Shown here one piece after another: positions 43,124-52,831 of a stretch of 64,000 nucleotides of DNA; positions within the stretch are counted from its first letter, which is position 1, and each line of letters starts with the position of its first letter. Below the pieces are notes generated by a model that saw only the letters and a list, made by a program, of their open reading frames with translations, made no database searches and was not told where the DNA came from. The stretch spans positions 4,402,001-4,466,000 of the forward strand of contig NZ_CP020469.1 in assembly GCF_003031405.1 (NCBI RefSeq), read 5' to 3'. This DNA is from Halomonas sp. 'Soap Lake #6' (lineage in GTDB: Bacteria; Pseudomonadota; Gammaproteobacteria; Pseudomonadales; Halomonadaceae). The translations under genes were made by a program, and so were the position numbers.

Positions 43124-44909
43124 GTCGCGCCCCACGCGGGCGCGTGGATTGAAACGAGTGCATCAGAGCGCAATCCTCCGGCCCTTATGGTCGCGCCCCA
43201 CGCGGGCGCGTGGATTGAAACGTTGGTGCGAACTTGGCAAACGCCCGCTTTAACGTCGCGCCCCACGCGGGCGCGTGGATTGAAACTCGAATACGGCGAA
43301 ACTCGCGCTGTCGAGAATGTGTCGCGCCCCACGCGGGCGCGTGGATTGAAACATCATCTGGACCGAGTGCCGCGAGGCCGGGCATAGGTCGCGCCCCACG
43401 CGGGCGCGTGGATTGAAACATTAATGACGTAGTGGCTGCCCTGCTCGGTTTTGTCGCGCCCCACGCGGGCGCGTGGATTGAAACCCCAGGCTCAAAAAAC
43501 TGATGCTCGATACCCGGCGTCGCGCCCCACGCGGGCGCGTGGATTGAAACAACCGGTCTCCCGACGATTAAACCCACGCCAGAGGTCGCGCCCCACGCGG
43601 GCGCGTGGATTGAAACTATGGAGCCCATGATTATGGACGGCTCGCCTATCGTCGCGCCCCACGCGGGCGCGTGGATTGAAACTCTTTAGCCATCCCTTTT
43701 CCAGGGCCTAACAATGGTCGCGCCCCACGCGGGCGCGTGGATTGAAACATCACTGATGGTGAGGCTCCCAAGAAAAGCGTCACGTCGCGCCCCACGCGGG
43801 CGCGTGGATTGAAACTTGTGCCTCCAGAGATTCATGTGACTCGAGATGGCGTCGCGCCCCACGCGGGCGCGTGGATTGAAACACCGACTGATGACGAATA
43901 AGCACGCGACTGGCACGTCGCGCCCCACGCGGGCGCGTGGATTGAAACATGCGGAATGGAAATTGCTGCCATTTAGCGAATAGTCGCGCCCCACGCGGGC
44001 GCGTGGATTGAAACACGCCCCCGCCTCAAGTTGACCTGGCTGAAAACCGTCGCGCCCCACGCGGGCGCGTGGATTGAAACCCGCCCGCTGCCCAGTTCGA
44101 TGCGTAGCACTGGGGTCGCGCCCCACGCGGGCGCGTGGATTGAAACATAAATTCCACCCATAAAAAAACCCCGCTTGATGGCGTCGCGCCCCACGCGGGC
44201 GCGTGGATTGAAACATCAAAGGCACGCTGGTCGGTGTCTTCCGGGTCCGTCGCGCCCCACGCGGGCGCGTGGATTGAAACGCGCATATATCTAGCGAAGT
44301 AATCTTTATTAGATGTCGCGCCCCACGCGGGCGCGTGGATTGAAACGTCAACGCATCCGGTGAGCAGGCGGAAGTACTGCGTCGCGCCCCACGCGGGCGC
44401 GTGGATTGAAACACGAACACGGGTATCGATACGCAGCGTCGCCCGCGTCGCGCCCCACGCGGGCGCGTGGATTGAAACACGATACGGTAAGCACCGAGTA
44501 CACACGTCGGCGTCGCGCCCCACGCGGGCGCGTGGATTGAAACCGAAGCGTTTTAGCGGGCACGCCTACCGAAGCCCGTCGCGCCCCACGCGGGCGCGTG
44601 GATTGAAACCTGGGCATGAGTCGAGGGGCTGCCCTTGTTTCGACGTCGCGCCCCACGCGGGCGCGTGGATTGAAACGTTAACGGCTCTGAAGAAGCTGAG
44701 GTGCTGACCTGTCGCGCCCCACGCGGGCGCGTGGATTGAAACGCGAAGAGCTGGGTCTTGTAGACCCCACTGCTGAGTCGCGCCCCACGCGGGCGCGTGG
44801 ATTGAAACTGCGACTTTGCCAGATGGGGTCGTGATGAATGGCGTCGCGCCCCACGCGGGCGCGTGGATTGAAACCAGTGATACATGTTGAGACTCGCTTA
44901 GCAGTAGGC

Positions 44910-45372
44910 GTCGCGCCCCACGCGGGCGCGTGGATTGAAACACTGAGCTACGTGCTGGATAAAGATCACCTGGGCGTCGCGCCCCACGCGGGCGCGTGGA
45001 TTGAAACACTGAGCTACGTGCTGGATAAAGATCACCTGGGCGTCGCGCCCCACGCGGGCGCGTGGATTGAAACCGCAGGATACGGTTTGGCATGAGGACC
45101 CAGTAACGTCGCGCCCCACGCGGGCGCGTGGATTGAAACTATGCAAGAGACGGCAACGCCATCAACTGCAAATGGTCGCGCCCCACGCGGGCGCGTGGAT
45201 TGAAACTGTAAGGCCCCATTGACCAGCCGTGAAGCTCGCGGTCGCGCCCCACGCGGGCGCGTGGATTGAAACATTCTGTCGGGGTGACGCTCGAACTCCT
45301 GATTTGGTCGCGCCCCACGCGGGCGCGTGGATTGAAACAGCACAGCGTTGTAAAGCGCCCTCTCTTTAGCAG
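44910..45372 (+). repeat. Spacer-block duplication, first copy
   Basis: Seven repeat-spacer units carry spacers that begin ACTGAGCTAC (twice in a row), CGCAGGATAC, TATGCAAGAG, TGTAAGGCCC, ATTCTGTCGG and AGCACAGCGT. Confidence 0.93.
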
Positions 45373-45769
45373 GTCGCGCCCCACGCGGGCGCGTGGATTG
45401 AAACACTGAGCTACGTGCTGGATAAAGATCACCTGGGCGTCGCGCCCCACGCGGGCGCGTGGATTGAAACACTGAGCTACGTGCTGGATAAAGATCACCT
45501 GGGCGTCGCGCCCCACGCGGGCGCGTGGATTGAAACCGCAGGATACGGTTTGGCATGAGGACCCAGTAACGTCGCGCCCCACGCGGGCGCGTGGATTGAA
45601 ACTATGCAAGAGACGGCAACGCCATCAACTGCAAATGGTCGCGCCCCACGCGGGCGCGTGGATTGAAACTGTAAGGCCCCATTGACCAGCCGTGAAGCTC
45701 GCGGTCGCGCCCCACGCGGGCGCGTGGATTGAAACAGCACAGCGTTGTAAAGCGCCCTCTCTTTAGCAG
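45373..45769 (+). repeat. Spacer-block duplication, second copy
   Basis: Six units repeat the preceding block in the same order but lack the ATTCTGTCGG spacer, so one 66-nt unit was lost from this copy or gained by the other. Homologous recombination between repeats explains both events. Confidence 0.93.
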
Positions 45770-48415
45770 GTCGCGCCCCACGCGGGCGCGTGGATTGAAA
45801 CTTGTTAGCAAAACGCGGGGGCATGCCTGCAAAGCCGTCGCGCCCCACGCGGGCGCGTGGATTGAAACATTGAAGAAGTGGCCGACGACGACTCTGGTGT
45901 TTGTCGCGCCCCACGCGGGCGCGTGGATTGAAACAACAGGAAGCCGCAGAACGCGAACAGAAAGAGCGTCGCGCCCCACGCGGGCGCGTGGATTGAAACA
46001 GACGTGGCAGATGAAGCGCGGCAACGATCTGGAGGTCGCGCCCCACGCGGGCGCGTGGATTGAAACTCATCTACCGCCTACATGCCGAGCAAGCTGTCGC
46101 GTCGCGCCCCACGCGGGCGCGTGGATTGAAACTCGCGGAACTCCTGCGATTTACGGAAAGCTTACGGTCGCGCCCCACGCGGGCGCGTGGATTGAAACTA
46201 TGCATCTGCCCCCTCGGGCCTAGTCGAAATCAAGTCGCGCCCCACGCGGGCGCGTGGATTGAAACATCATAATCGGATTCGTCATATGATTCGTCATATG
46301 TCGCGCCCCACGCGGGCGCGTGGATTGAAACTGGCTGAGCGCGCCGTGGATTTAGCCGAGATTGGGTCGCGCCCCACGCGGGCGCGTGGATTGAAACAGC
46401 ACCATGTAGCTGACGTTCAGCGTGTGCCGAGGTCGCGCCCCACGCGGGCGCGTGGATTGAAACCTTGATAGGGCGAACTGTGTTTACAAAAAGCTCTGGT
46501 CGCGCCCCACGCGGGCGCGTGGATTGAAACTCTCTGTCGCCTACTGACGCGGCTGAGTGGATCAAGTCGCGCCCCACGCGGGCGCGTGGATTGAAACTGA
46601 AGTATGGCAACATCGATATCGACCACAAATCGTCGCGCCCCACGCGGGCGCGTGGATTGAAACATTGATCGCACCGACATCTGCGTTTGTGATCGCACGT
46701 CGCGCCCCACGCGGGCGCGTGGATTGAAACGTCTCAAATTACAGCTATTTCAGAACGTTACCGTGTCGCGCCCCACGCGGGCGCGTGGATTGAAACCGCA
46801 CTAAGTAGCGCATCAAGTTCGTCTGGAGTGTCGCGCCCCACGCGGGCGCGTGGATTGAAACTCAGCACCTAGATTACGACCCCGAAGCTGGTATTGTCGC
46901 GCCCCACGCGGGCGCGTGGATTGAAACCCGCACCGCATCCGTAGCGAGTGGTGCTATCACAGTCGCGCCCCACGCGGGCGCGTGGATTGAAACATAACAT
47001 CGCCTCATGTTATCGCCTTGAAGGAGTGTCGCGCCCCACGCGGGCGCGTGGATTGAAACGCTGTTAGTGGCGGGGTGCGCCTCACAGCCAAGGGTCGCGC
47101 CCCACGCGGGCGCGTGGATTGAAACAAAATAAAATATCAAGAGGAAGCAGGCGACGCGCGTCGCGCCCCACGCGGGCGCGTGGATTGAAACATACTGTCA
47201 CCGCGCCCGCGCCCGCGCGATTACGGTCGCGCCCCACGCGGGCGCGTGGATTGAAACATGGGTAACTCCTAAAATGGGGCTGGGATTACCAGGTCGCGCC
47301 CCACGCGGGCGCGTGGATTGAAACAATCATGCCGCTGGTCTTGGGTAGGTAGGTAACGTCGCGCCCCACGCGGGCGCGTGGATTGAAACTTGCTATAACC
47401 CGCACGGATAGCCGCTTGGGTAGGTCGCGCCCCACGCGGGCGCGTGGATTGAAACTCGATGTAGCGCGCCAGAATGGCCTCGGCTACGTGTCGCGCCCCA
47501 CGCGGGCGCGTGGATTGAAACTGGGTTGGTCGCCAGAGCACTCCACCGATGCAGTGGTCGCGCCCCACGCGGGCGCGTGGATTGAAACGTCTCTGCTATG
47601 GCTGCTGGCACTGCATCCATGGGTCGCGCCCCACGCGGGCGCGTGGATTGAAACTATGAGCAATGCGATAGCAACGCTGACAGATGACGTCGCGCCCCAC
47701 GCGGGCGCGTGGATTGAAACCAGCTATCGACCGGATGCCCGCTTATTCGGGGCAGTCGCGCCCCACGCGGGCGCGTGGATTGAAACAGGGGTGCGGGCCT
47801 GCACGCCGTCAACGCGGACTGTCGCGCCCCACGCGGGCGCGTGGATTGAAACAGGCGTAGACTCGGGAATTATCTCTCTAAACGTCGTCGCGCCCCACGC
47901 GGGCGCGTGGATTGAAACCCGAATGGTGCGCGCTCTTTCCATGCAGCGCAGGGTCGCGCCCCACGCGGGCGCGTGGATTGAAACACAGAATTGATTTAAC
48001 TTGCGCGTCCGAATTTCGTCGCGCCCCACGCGGGCGCGTGGATTGAAACAGGTTGTCCATAGCCGCGCCGAACGCGCTAAATGTGTCGCGCCCCACGCGG
48101 GCGCGTGGATTGAAACATAGCGCCTCGCGTTTTTCGGGCACAAAAAAACCGTCGCGCCCCACGCGGGCGCGTGGATTGAAACTCATCCACGACGCCTTCC
48201 ACGCGAATGGTTTCCACGTCGCGCCCCACGCGGGCGCGTGGATTGAAACTCGCTGCCGCTCACGCAGTGCTGCAGCGGCCATTGTCGCGCCCCACGCGGG
48301 CGCGTGGATTGAAACGAACCAGCGAGCGTCATGGTCATGGTCAAATCCCGTCGCGCCCCACGCGGGCGCGTGGATTGAAACATAGTCAACGTCAATTCGA
48401 CGAAAATGAAAGTCT

Positions 48416-48813
48416 GTCGCGCCCCACGCGGGCGCGTGGATTGAAACATAAGAGGCTGCCGACCATGCCAGCGTCACTTGGGTCGCGCCCCACGCGGGCG
48501 CGTGGATTGAAACTATTTTGGCGGCATCTACTGGGAGCGCTATCGCGGGTCGCGCCCCACGCGGGCGCGTGGATTGAAACCTCTACAAGATGCCTGAAGA
48601 CGCAACTGAATTTCGTCGCGCCCCACGCGGGCGCGTGGATTGAAACATAAGAGGCTGCCGACCATGCCAGCGTCACTTGGGTCGCGCCCCACGCGGGCGC
48701 GTGGATTGAAACTATTTTGGCGGCATCTACTGGGAGCGCTATCGCGGGTCGCGCCCCACGCGGGCGCGTGGATTGAAACCTCTACAAGATGCCTGAAGAC
48801 GCAACTGAATTTC
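48416..48813 (+). repeat. Tandem duplication of a three-spacer block
   Basis: Spacers beginning ATAAGAGGCT, TATTTTGGCG and CTCTACAAGA (48416-48614) recur immediately in the same order (48615-48813). Both copies are 199 nt and look identical. Confidence 0.93.
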
Positions 48814-49800
48814 GTCGCGCCCCACGCGGGCGCGTGGATTGAAACATCGCTGGCTACCAAGTAGCCAACTGGCAAAACGAGTCGCGCCCCACGCGGGCGC
48901 GTGGATTGAAACTTATAGTCAGCCAGCAAAAGAAAACCTTTGAAGACGTCGCGCCCCACGCGGGCGCGTGGATTGAAACGCCAGCGCCGTGCTCAGCAGG
49001 AGGGATCGTCATGGTCGCGCCCCATGCGGGCGCGTGGATTGAAACTTCCACTTCACGCGCACAGCACTGGTAGTCGAGGTCGCGCCCCACGCGGGCGCGT
49101 GGATTGAAACTCAGAATAGCGCGCTTTCAGTTTTGCGATATTGCGGTCGCGCCCCACGCGGGCGCGTGGATTGAAACTCTGAAGATATGGTGCCGTTTAG
49201 CGAGCACCTGAAGTCGCGCCCCACGCGGGCGCGTGGATTGAAACGATCGACAAGATCGGCAAGCAACGCCTGGTTAAATGTCGCGCCCCACGCGGGCGCG
49301 TGGATTGAAACCAGTGGCGCGAGATCGGCACAGAGGATTGGCAGTGTCGCGCCCCACGCGGGCGCGTGGATTGAAACCATTCATCGATGTCCGGCGGATC
49401 TCCCAGATAGGCCCCACGCGGGCGCGTGGATTGAAACTTGGCAGAGTCCCACCAAACGACCGCTTGGCACAGTCGCGCCCCACGCGGGCGCGTGGATTGA
49501 AACGTGCGCACCCAGCGCCGCATCAAAAGCCGCCGCGTCGCGCCCCACGCGGGCGCGTGGATTGAAACGATACGGTTTTCTTGTCCAAGCCACTCTTGGC
49601 CGGTCGCGTCCCACGCGGGCGCGTGGATTGAAACACGTGATGCAAGAAACTTATTTGCTAGCTGTGGAGTCGCGCCCCACGCGGGTGCGTGGATTGAAAC
49701 ATCAATACCTTATCGAGCGCTTCGAGGATCTTGTGTCGCGCCCCACGCGGGCGCGTGGATTGAAACTTCGGGGGTGAGCAGATAGATAGTGCGGGATTTG

Positions 49801-49953
49801 GTCGCGCCCCACGCGGACGCGTGGATGAACCGGAGATGTCATGACCATCCTAATTTGGCTAGGCCCGATCCCCGCACGAGCGGGGATGCACCGTATCGAA
49901 TGCTGTTGATCGCACATGAAATGAGCCGATCCCCGCACATGAGGGAGGTATCG
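49801..49953 (+). CRISPR. Remnant of a type I-E array fused to the I-C array
   Basis: Three decayed repeats are spaced by exactly 32 nt, the type I-E spacer length. The first (49801-49832) is a hybrid: its 5' part is the I-C repeat, and its end, GTGGATGAACCG, is that of a I-E repeat. The second (49865-49893) is CCGAT + CCCCGCACGAGCGGGGATG + CACCG, differing from the canonical I-E repeat mostly in the first bases. The third (49926-49953) is more decayed. No I-E cas genes lie in the window. Confidence 0.85.
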
Positions 49954-50350
49954 AAATGCTTGGCAAAGGCACCAAGTTCTCTGGCGTTACCTGATATGTA
50001 CTCGACCTTAGAAGGAGGATGCTTCTTCGCGGGTGCGCTTACCCACGCTACTTGGTATGTGCTTGGTCTTATAAAGAGGGTTGCTGCTTCTTCGCGGGTG
50101 CGCTGACGCTTACCCACGCTACTTGGTATGTGCTTGATCTTATAGAGGGTTGCTGCTTCTTCGTGGGTGCGCTGTGTCAACGCCAATGAAGGTTGTCCAG
50201 GGGAAGTGCTGCCCCCCTATTGGGGTGTGCGGATGAGTTCGTTGTTGCCCAGGTGGCTACAGCTAGGTTTGAGGAATGCGCCCTTGGCACCGTTTCGCGC
50301 TGTATTTGCGGGTGCGTTTAAGGCTTACTGCACACAGCTGTAGTGTGAGG
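49954..50350. other. Intergenic region with decayed sequence
   Basis: No gene could be supported. Beyond the REP-like repeats at 50021-50175, the stretch 50176-50350 has no recognisable element. Minus-strand frames across it (for instance at 49839-50186) merely read the repeats as QRTHEEAATLYK-like peptides and are not credible genes. Confidence 0.5.
50021..50175. repeat. 65-69-nt tandem repeat, 2.3 copies
   Basis: Units begin GCTTCTTCGCGGGTGCGCT at 50021, 50086 and 50155, the last incomplete. The shared body reads TTACCCACGCTACTTGGTAT then GTGCTTG(G/A)TCTTATA. Each unit can form a hairpin between GCGGGT and ACCCACGC. The second unit has an extra GACGCT, explaining the length difference. They may be REP-type elements. 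Confidence 0.85.
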
Positions 50351-52603
50351 CTAGTTATTCTTTATCTTCTCCTCCGTCTGTCCTGCTGCCGTTAATGTGG
50401 GAAAGTTGGCCATGAGTAAGAGCTCAGCTTGCTTCTTCAATGGCAGGGGTTTGTGGTTCGGCCATGCATCGAGGGCGTTGCCTGCCGTGCGGCGAATGCT
50501 TTGCTCGGCATTATCCATATGCTCAAGGAAGCGTTCGGTGGTCAGGATCTCACCATAGATTCGGCTAAAGGAGTAGATGTGAAAGCCGCTCTGTGTCAGC
50601 TCTCGTGCCATCGCTCGGGCTTGCTCGATCAGCGCCAGGGCCTGTCGGGCCAGGCCTGCGGTGCGTTGAGGGGTGAAGTCCCACAGGGCGACAGCGGCCG
50701 TATAGCACAAGGTTGGTCGATAGGCCCGCAGGGCGATGGCGTCGTTATGGAACGTGATTTTGTCCAGCAGCTTGTGTTCCACAAACTGGTTGCCTTCTGG
50801 GGTGAGTGCGGCCTCCACATCATAGCCGCGCAGCCTCAGCAGGTTGATTGTCTGCTCCGCAGCCAGTGGCTGGCTTCCGTCCACTCGGCGCCTGTCATCA
50901 ATCAGTAGGTACGGGTCAGCGCGAAAGAACGCATTCAGCAGGCGAGCGCTGGCCAGCAGGAAGCTGGAGCGTAGGCCGGCAGGCGAGACGCTCATGCCTT
51001 TTTCGAAGAGGTCTGCGGCTTCTTCCAGCAGGGCCAGGAAGCGCTCCTCCTCGCCCATCGCGTTACCGGCGGCGCGGGAGAACTTGGCCAACGTGAGGGC
51101 CTCGGCCAGTGCTAATACGCCAACTTCACAGTAGTAATCCTCGGGTAGCGACGCGTTATGCTGACGAATACACCAGGCGTCCTGGGCCGCCATCCGAAAG
51201 AGTGCTTCGGCGCCGGAGAGTGTGGGGCACTCCACCGCCATATTGCGATAGATCATCATGCGCAGCGTGCGGGCCACCATGGAGCTTGGGTCTATGCTGA
51301 GCACGATACGCAGGATGTCGCAGGCTTCAGCAAAGCGGTGGCGATAATAGAGCGTCTTGGCGATCTCGATGCCCAGCATGGCGTTATGGGGAGTGCGCAG
51401 GAAGGTGCTGATGGCATCCTTGGCGGTATTTGGGGTGTAGGTTTGCCAGGTGTCGAATTCGAACCTGGTTCCTGTCGCGTTGAGCACGGGATCGCTCTGC
51501 AGTTCGGGTGCGAAATCGAAGTAGATGAAGCTCCAGAGCGCAGTGAGCGGCCAGGCTGCCAGCACTTCACCATTGAAGAGTGTCACCTCGGTGGGGCGGT
51601 CCTGGTACAGAACCCGTATGTCGTTGATCTGCAGGCATTGTCGGGTGAAATTTGACACTCGAACCACCGGGTCACCCGGGAGCTCGGCCCCGAGCAGTGG
51701 TAGCAAATAGCCGTCGAGACTCGAGAACTCGCCGGTCGTCAGACCGATAGAGAGAAAGCGCTTGTGGCTGGAGTGTTCCGACAGTGCCCAACTGATAGCT
51801 ACTTTGTGGGCCAGTGAAACCGCCTGGCGCAGGCATTGGCGGTAGGCGAGGGGGGCTCCGGAGTCATGCTCTTTGGGGATGTCGATATATAGCGTGGTGA
51901 TATCGTGCGAATATACCTTGCCCCAGCGCCCGCCGGGCGAACCTTCATCGCGCTGGTCGAGGTGGCGCTTGAGGGTTCGTTTGAGCCAGTTGACGACCGG
52001 GTTGTCGATCAGGTCGCCGCGGCTGCTGAGGGAAAACCCCATGCGTACTCCCGCCGTGAAGTTTTCTGTTCGCCTACTGGCCTGGCAGAGCGCCAACAAT
52101 GCTTCGAAGTGCCACTGATCACCGAGTGTTTGCCGCTGATGCCCGATCCAGAAAGCCAGGCTGCGGAGTACGTTCTGTTTATGCAGGTTATCGGCCGGTT
52201 CTCGCTTCAAGCGAGTCAGCATCGAGTTGCTGACTCGGGGGAGTGCGACTTGGTGCTTGTCGAGTAAGGCATTGATGCGCTCGGTCCAGGCGCGTATCGA
52301 TAGGGGGAGTGAAAGATGCGCTTGCTTGTTGTCGAGCAGCTCTTCCAGGGTTTGTGGCTTTCCTGCGTCCAGTGATCTGCTCGCGCCGCCGCCATGCTCG
52401 TCGACATAGCGATACAGGGCATCAAAGTCGGCCTCCTCTAAGACGCCATGGCGTTGAGCGAAAGCGAGCAGAGACTCCAGCAAGGGGGCGTTATCGCCCG
52501 CCTTCGCGAAGTGCTTCAGGCTGTCGGTGGTAGGAAAAACTGCCAGCATGGCCGAAGCAGCGTTCTGGTGCGCGCCAGGCTCCTGCCTATTGCTCTCCAT
52601 CAT
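50351..52603 (-). CDS. Orphan 750-residue protein of unknown function
   Basis: No family was recognised. The protein is cytoplasmic by sequence: no signal peptide or membrane helix is evident. The N-terminal third is helical with LLESLLAFAQRHGVLEEADFDALYRYVDEHGGG. The middle has beta-like segments (GKVYSHDITTLYIDIPKEHDSG, DIRVLYQDRPTEVTLFNGEVL). The C-terminal half is alanine- and leucine-rich and could form TPR-like helical repeats (TLYYRHRFAEACDILRIVLSIDPSSMVARTLRMMIYRN). The ATG at 52603 has AAGGAG 7 nt upstream. The gene faces away from the fusion dehydrogenase gene. It sits beside CRISPR remnants, but a defence role would be speculation. Confidence 0.75.
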   Translation of the reverse strand: MMESNRQEPGAHQNAASAMLAVFPTTDSLKHFAKAGDNAPLLESLLAFAQRHGVLEEADFDALYRYVDEHGGGASRSLDAGKPQTLEELLDNKQAHLSLPLSIRAWTERINALLDKHQVALPRVSNSMLTRLKREPADNLHKQNVLRSLAFWIGHQRQTLGDQWHFEALLALCQASRRTENFTAGVRMGFSLSSRGDLIDNPVVNWLKRTLKRHLDQRDEGSPGGRWGKVYSHDITTLYIDIPKEHDSGAPLAYRQCLRQAVSLAHKVAISWALSEHSSHKRFLSIGLTTGEFSSLDGYLLPLLGAELPGDPVVRVSNFTRQCLQINDIRVLYQDRPTEVTLFNGEVLAAWPLTALWSFIYFDFAPELQSDPVLNATGTRFEFDTWQTYTPNTAKDAISTFLRTPHNAMLGIEIAKTLYYRHRFAEACDILRIVLSIDPSSMVARTLRMMIYRNMAVECPTLSGAEALFRMAAQDAWCIRQHNASLPEDYYCEVGVLALAEALTLAKFSRAAGNAMGEEERFLALLEEAADLFEKGMSVSPAGLRSSFLLASARLLNAFFRADPYLLIDDRRRVDGSQPLAAEQTINLLRLRGYDVEAALTPEGNQFVEHKLLDKITFHNDAIALRAYRPTLCYTAAVALWDFTPQRTAGLARQALALIEQARAMARELTQSGFHIYSFSRIYGEILTTERFLEHMDNAEQSIRRTAGNALDAWPNHKPLPLKKQAELLLMANFPTLTAAGQTEEKIKNN

Positions 52604-52831
52604 GGCTTGCTCCTTGAGTGTTTTGCGAACTTATATTCCTCACTGCGGAAGAGATGTGAGGTGTTTCAGTATAAAACAATAATTTCAGTGAAACAGTGCC
52701 TTTTCTTTGTCGTTTTAGCATGCGTTGGGTAGGGTTTTTCAAGCAAGACCATTCCTACACAATCATAACGCGTCATTGCATGACCGCGCTTACCCACAGG
52801 GCGACGTCTGCAATCAGGAGGTACAACATCC

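Larger units (their letters stand above)
43124..49832 (+). CRISPR. Type I-C CRISPR array, 102 repeats
   Basis: The 32-nt repeat starts GTCGCGCCCC, has the palindromic core CGCGCCCCACGCGGGCGCG and ends GTGGATTGAAAC, the classical type I-C 3' handle. I counted 102 repeats and 101 spacers of 33-36 nt, with an average period of about 66 nt. Ten spacers are duplicates, leaving 91 distinct ones. Repeats are identical until the distal end, where changes appear at 49014, 49406, 49603, 49669 and in the last repeat at 49801. Decay at that end shows the leader is next to cas2. Long translated ORFs across the array are artefacts of the repeat. Confidence 0.97.

Noticed and set aside
48316..48349. Spacer containing GTCATGGTCATGGTCA, similar to the CATGGT repeats in znuA, suggesting self-targeting
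   Set aside because: The similarity covers about 15 nt of simple repeat and not the rest of the spacer, so it is not evidence of targeting znuA.
43043..49785. Dozens of overlapping ORFs on both strands with VAPHAGAWIET, SRPTRARGLK or SIHAPAWGAT motifs
   Set aside because: They are translations of the 32-nt CRISPR repeat and have no independent coding support.
49839..50186. 115-codon minus-strand ORF over the I-E remnant and REP-like repeats
   Set aside because: The frame crosses repeats of non-coding type, with duplicated peptide segments caused by the tandem units, and lacks a ribosome binding site.
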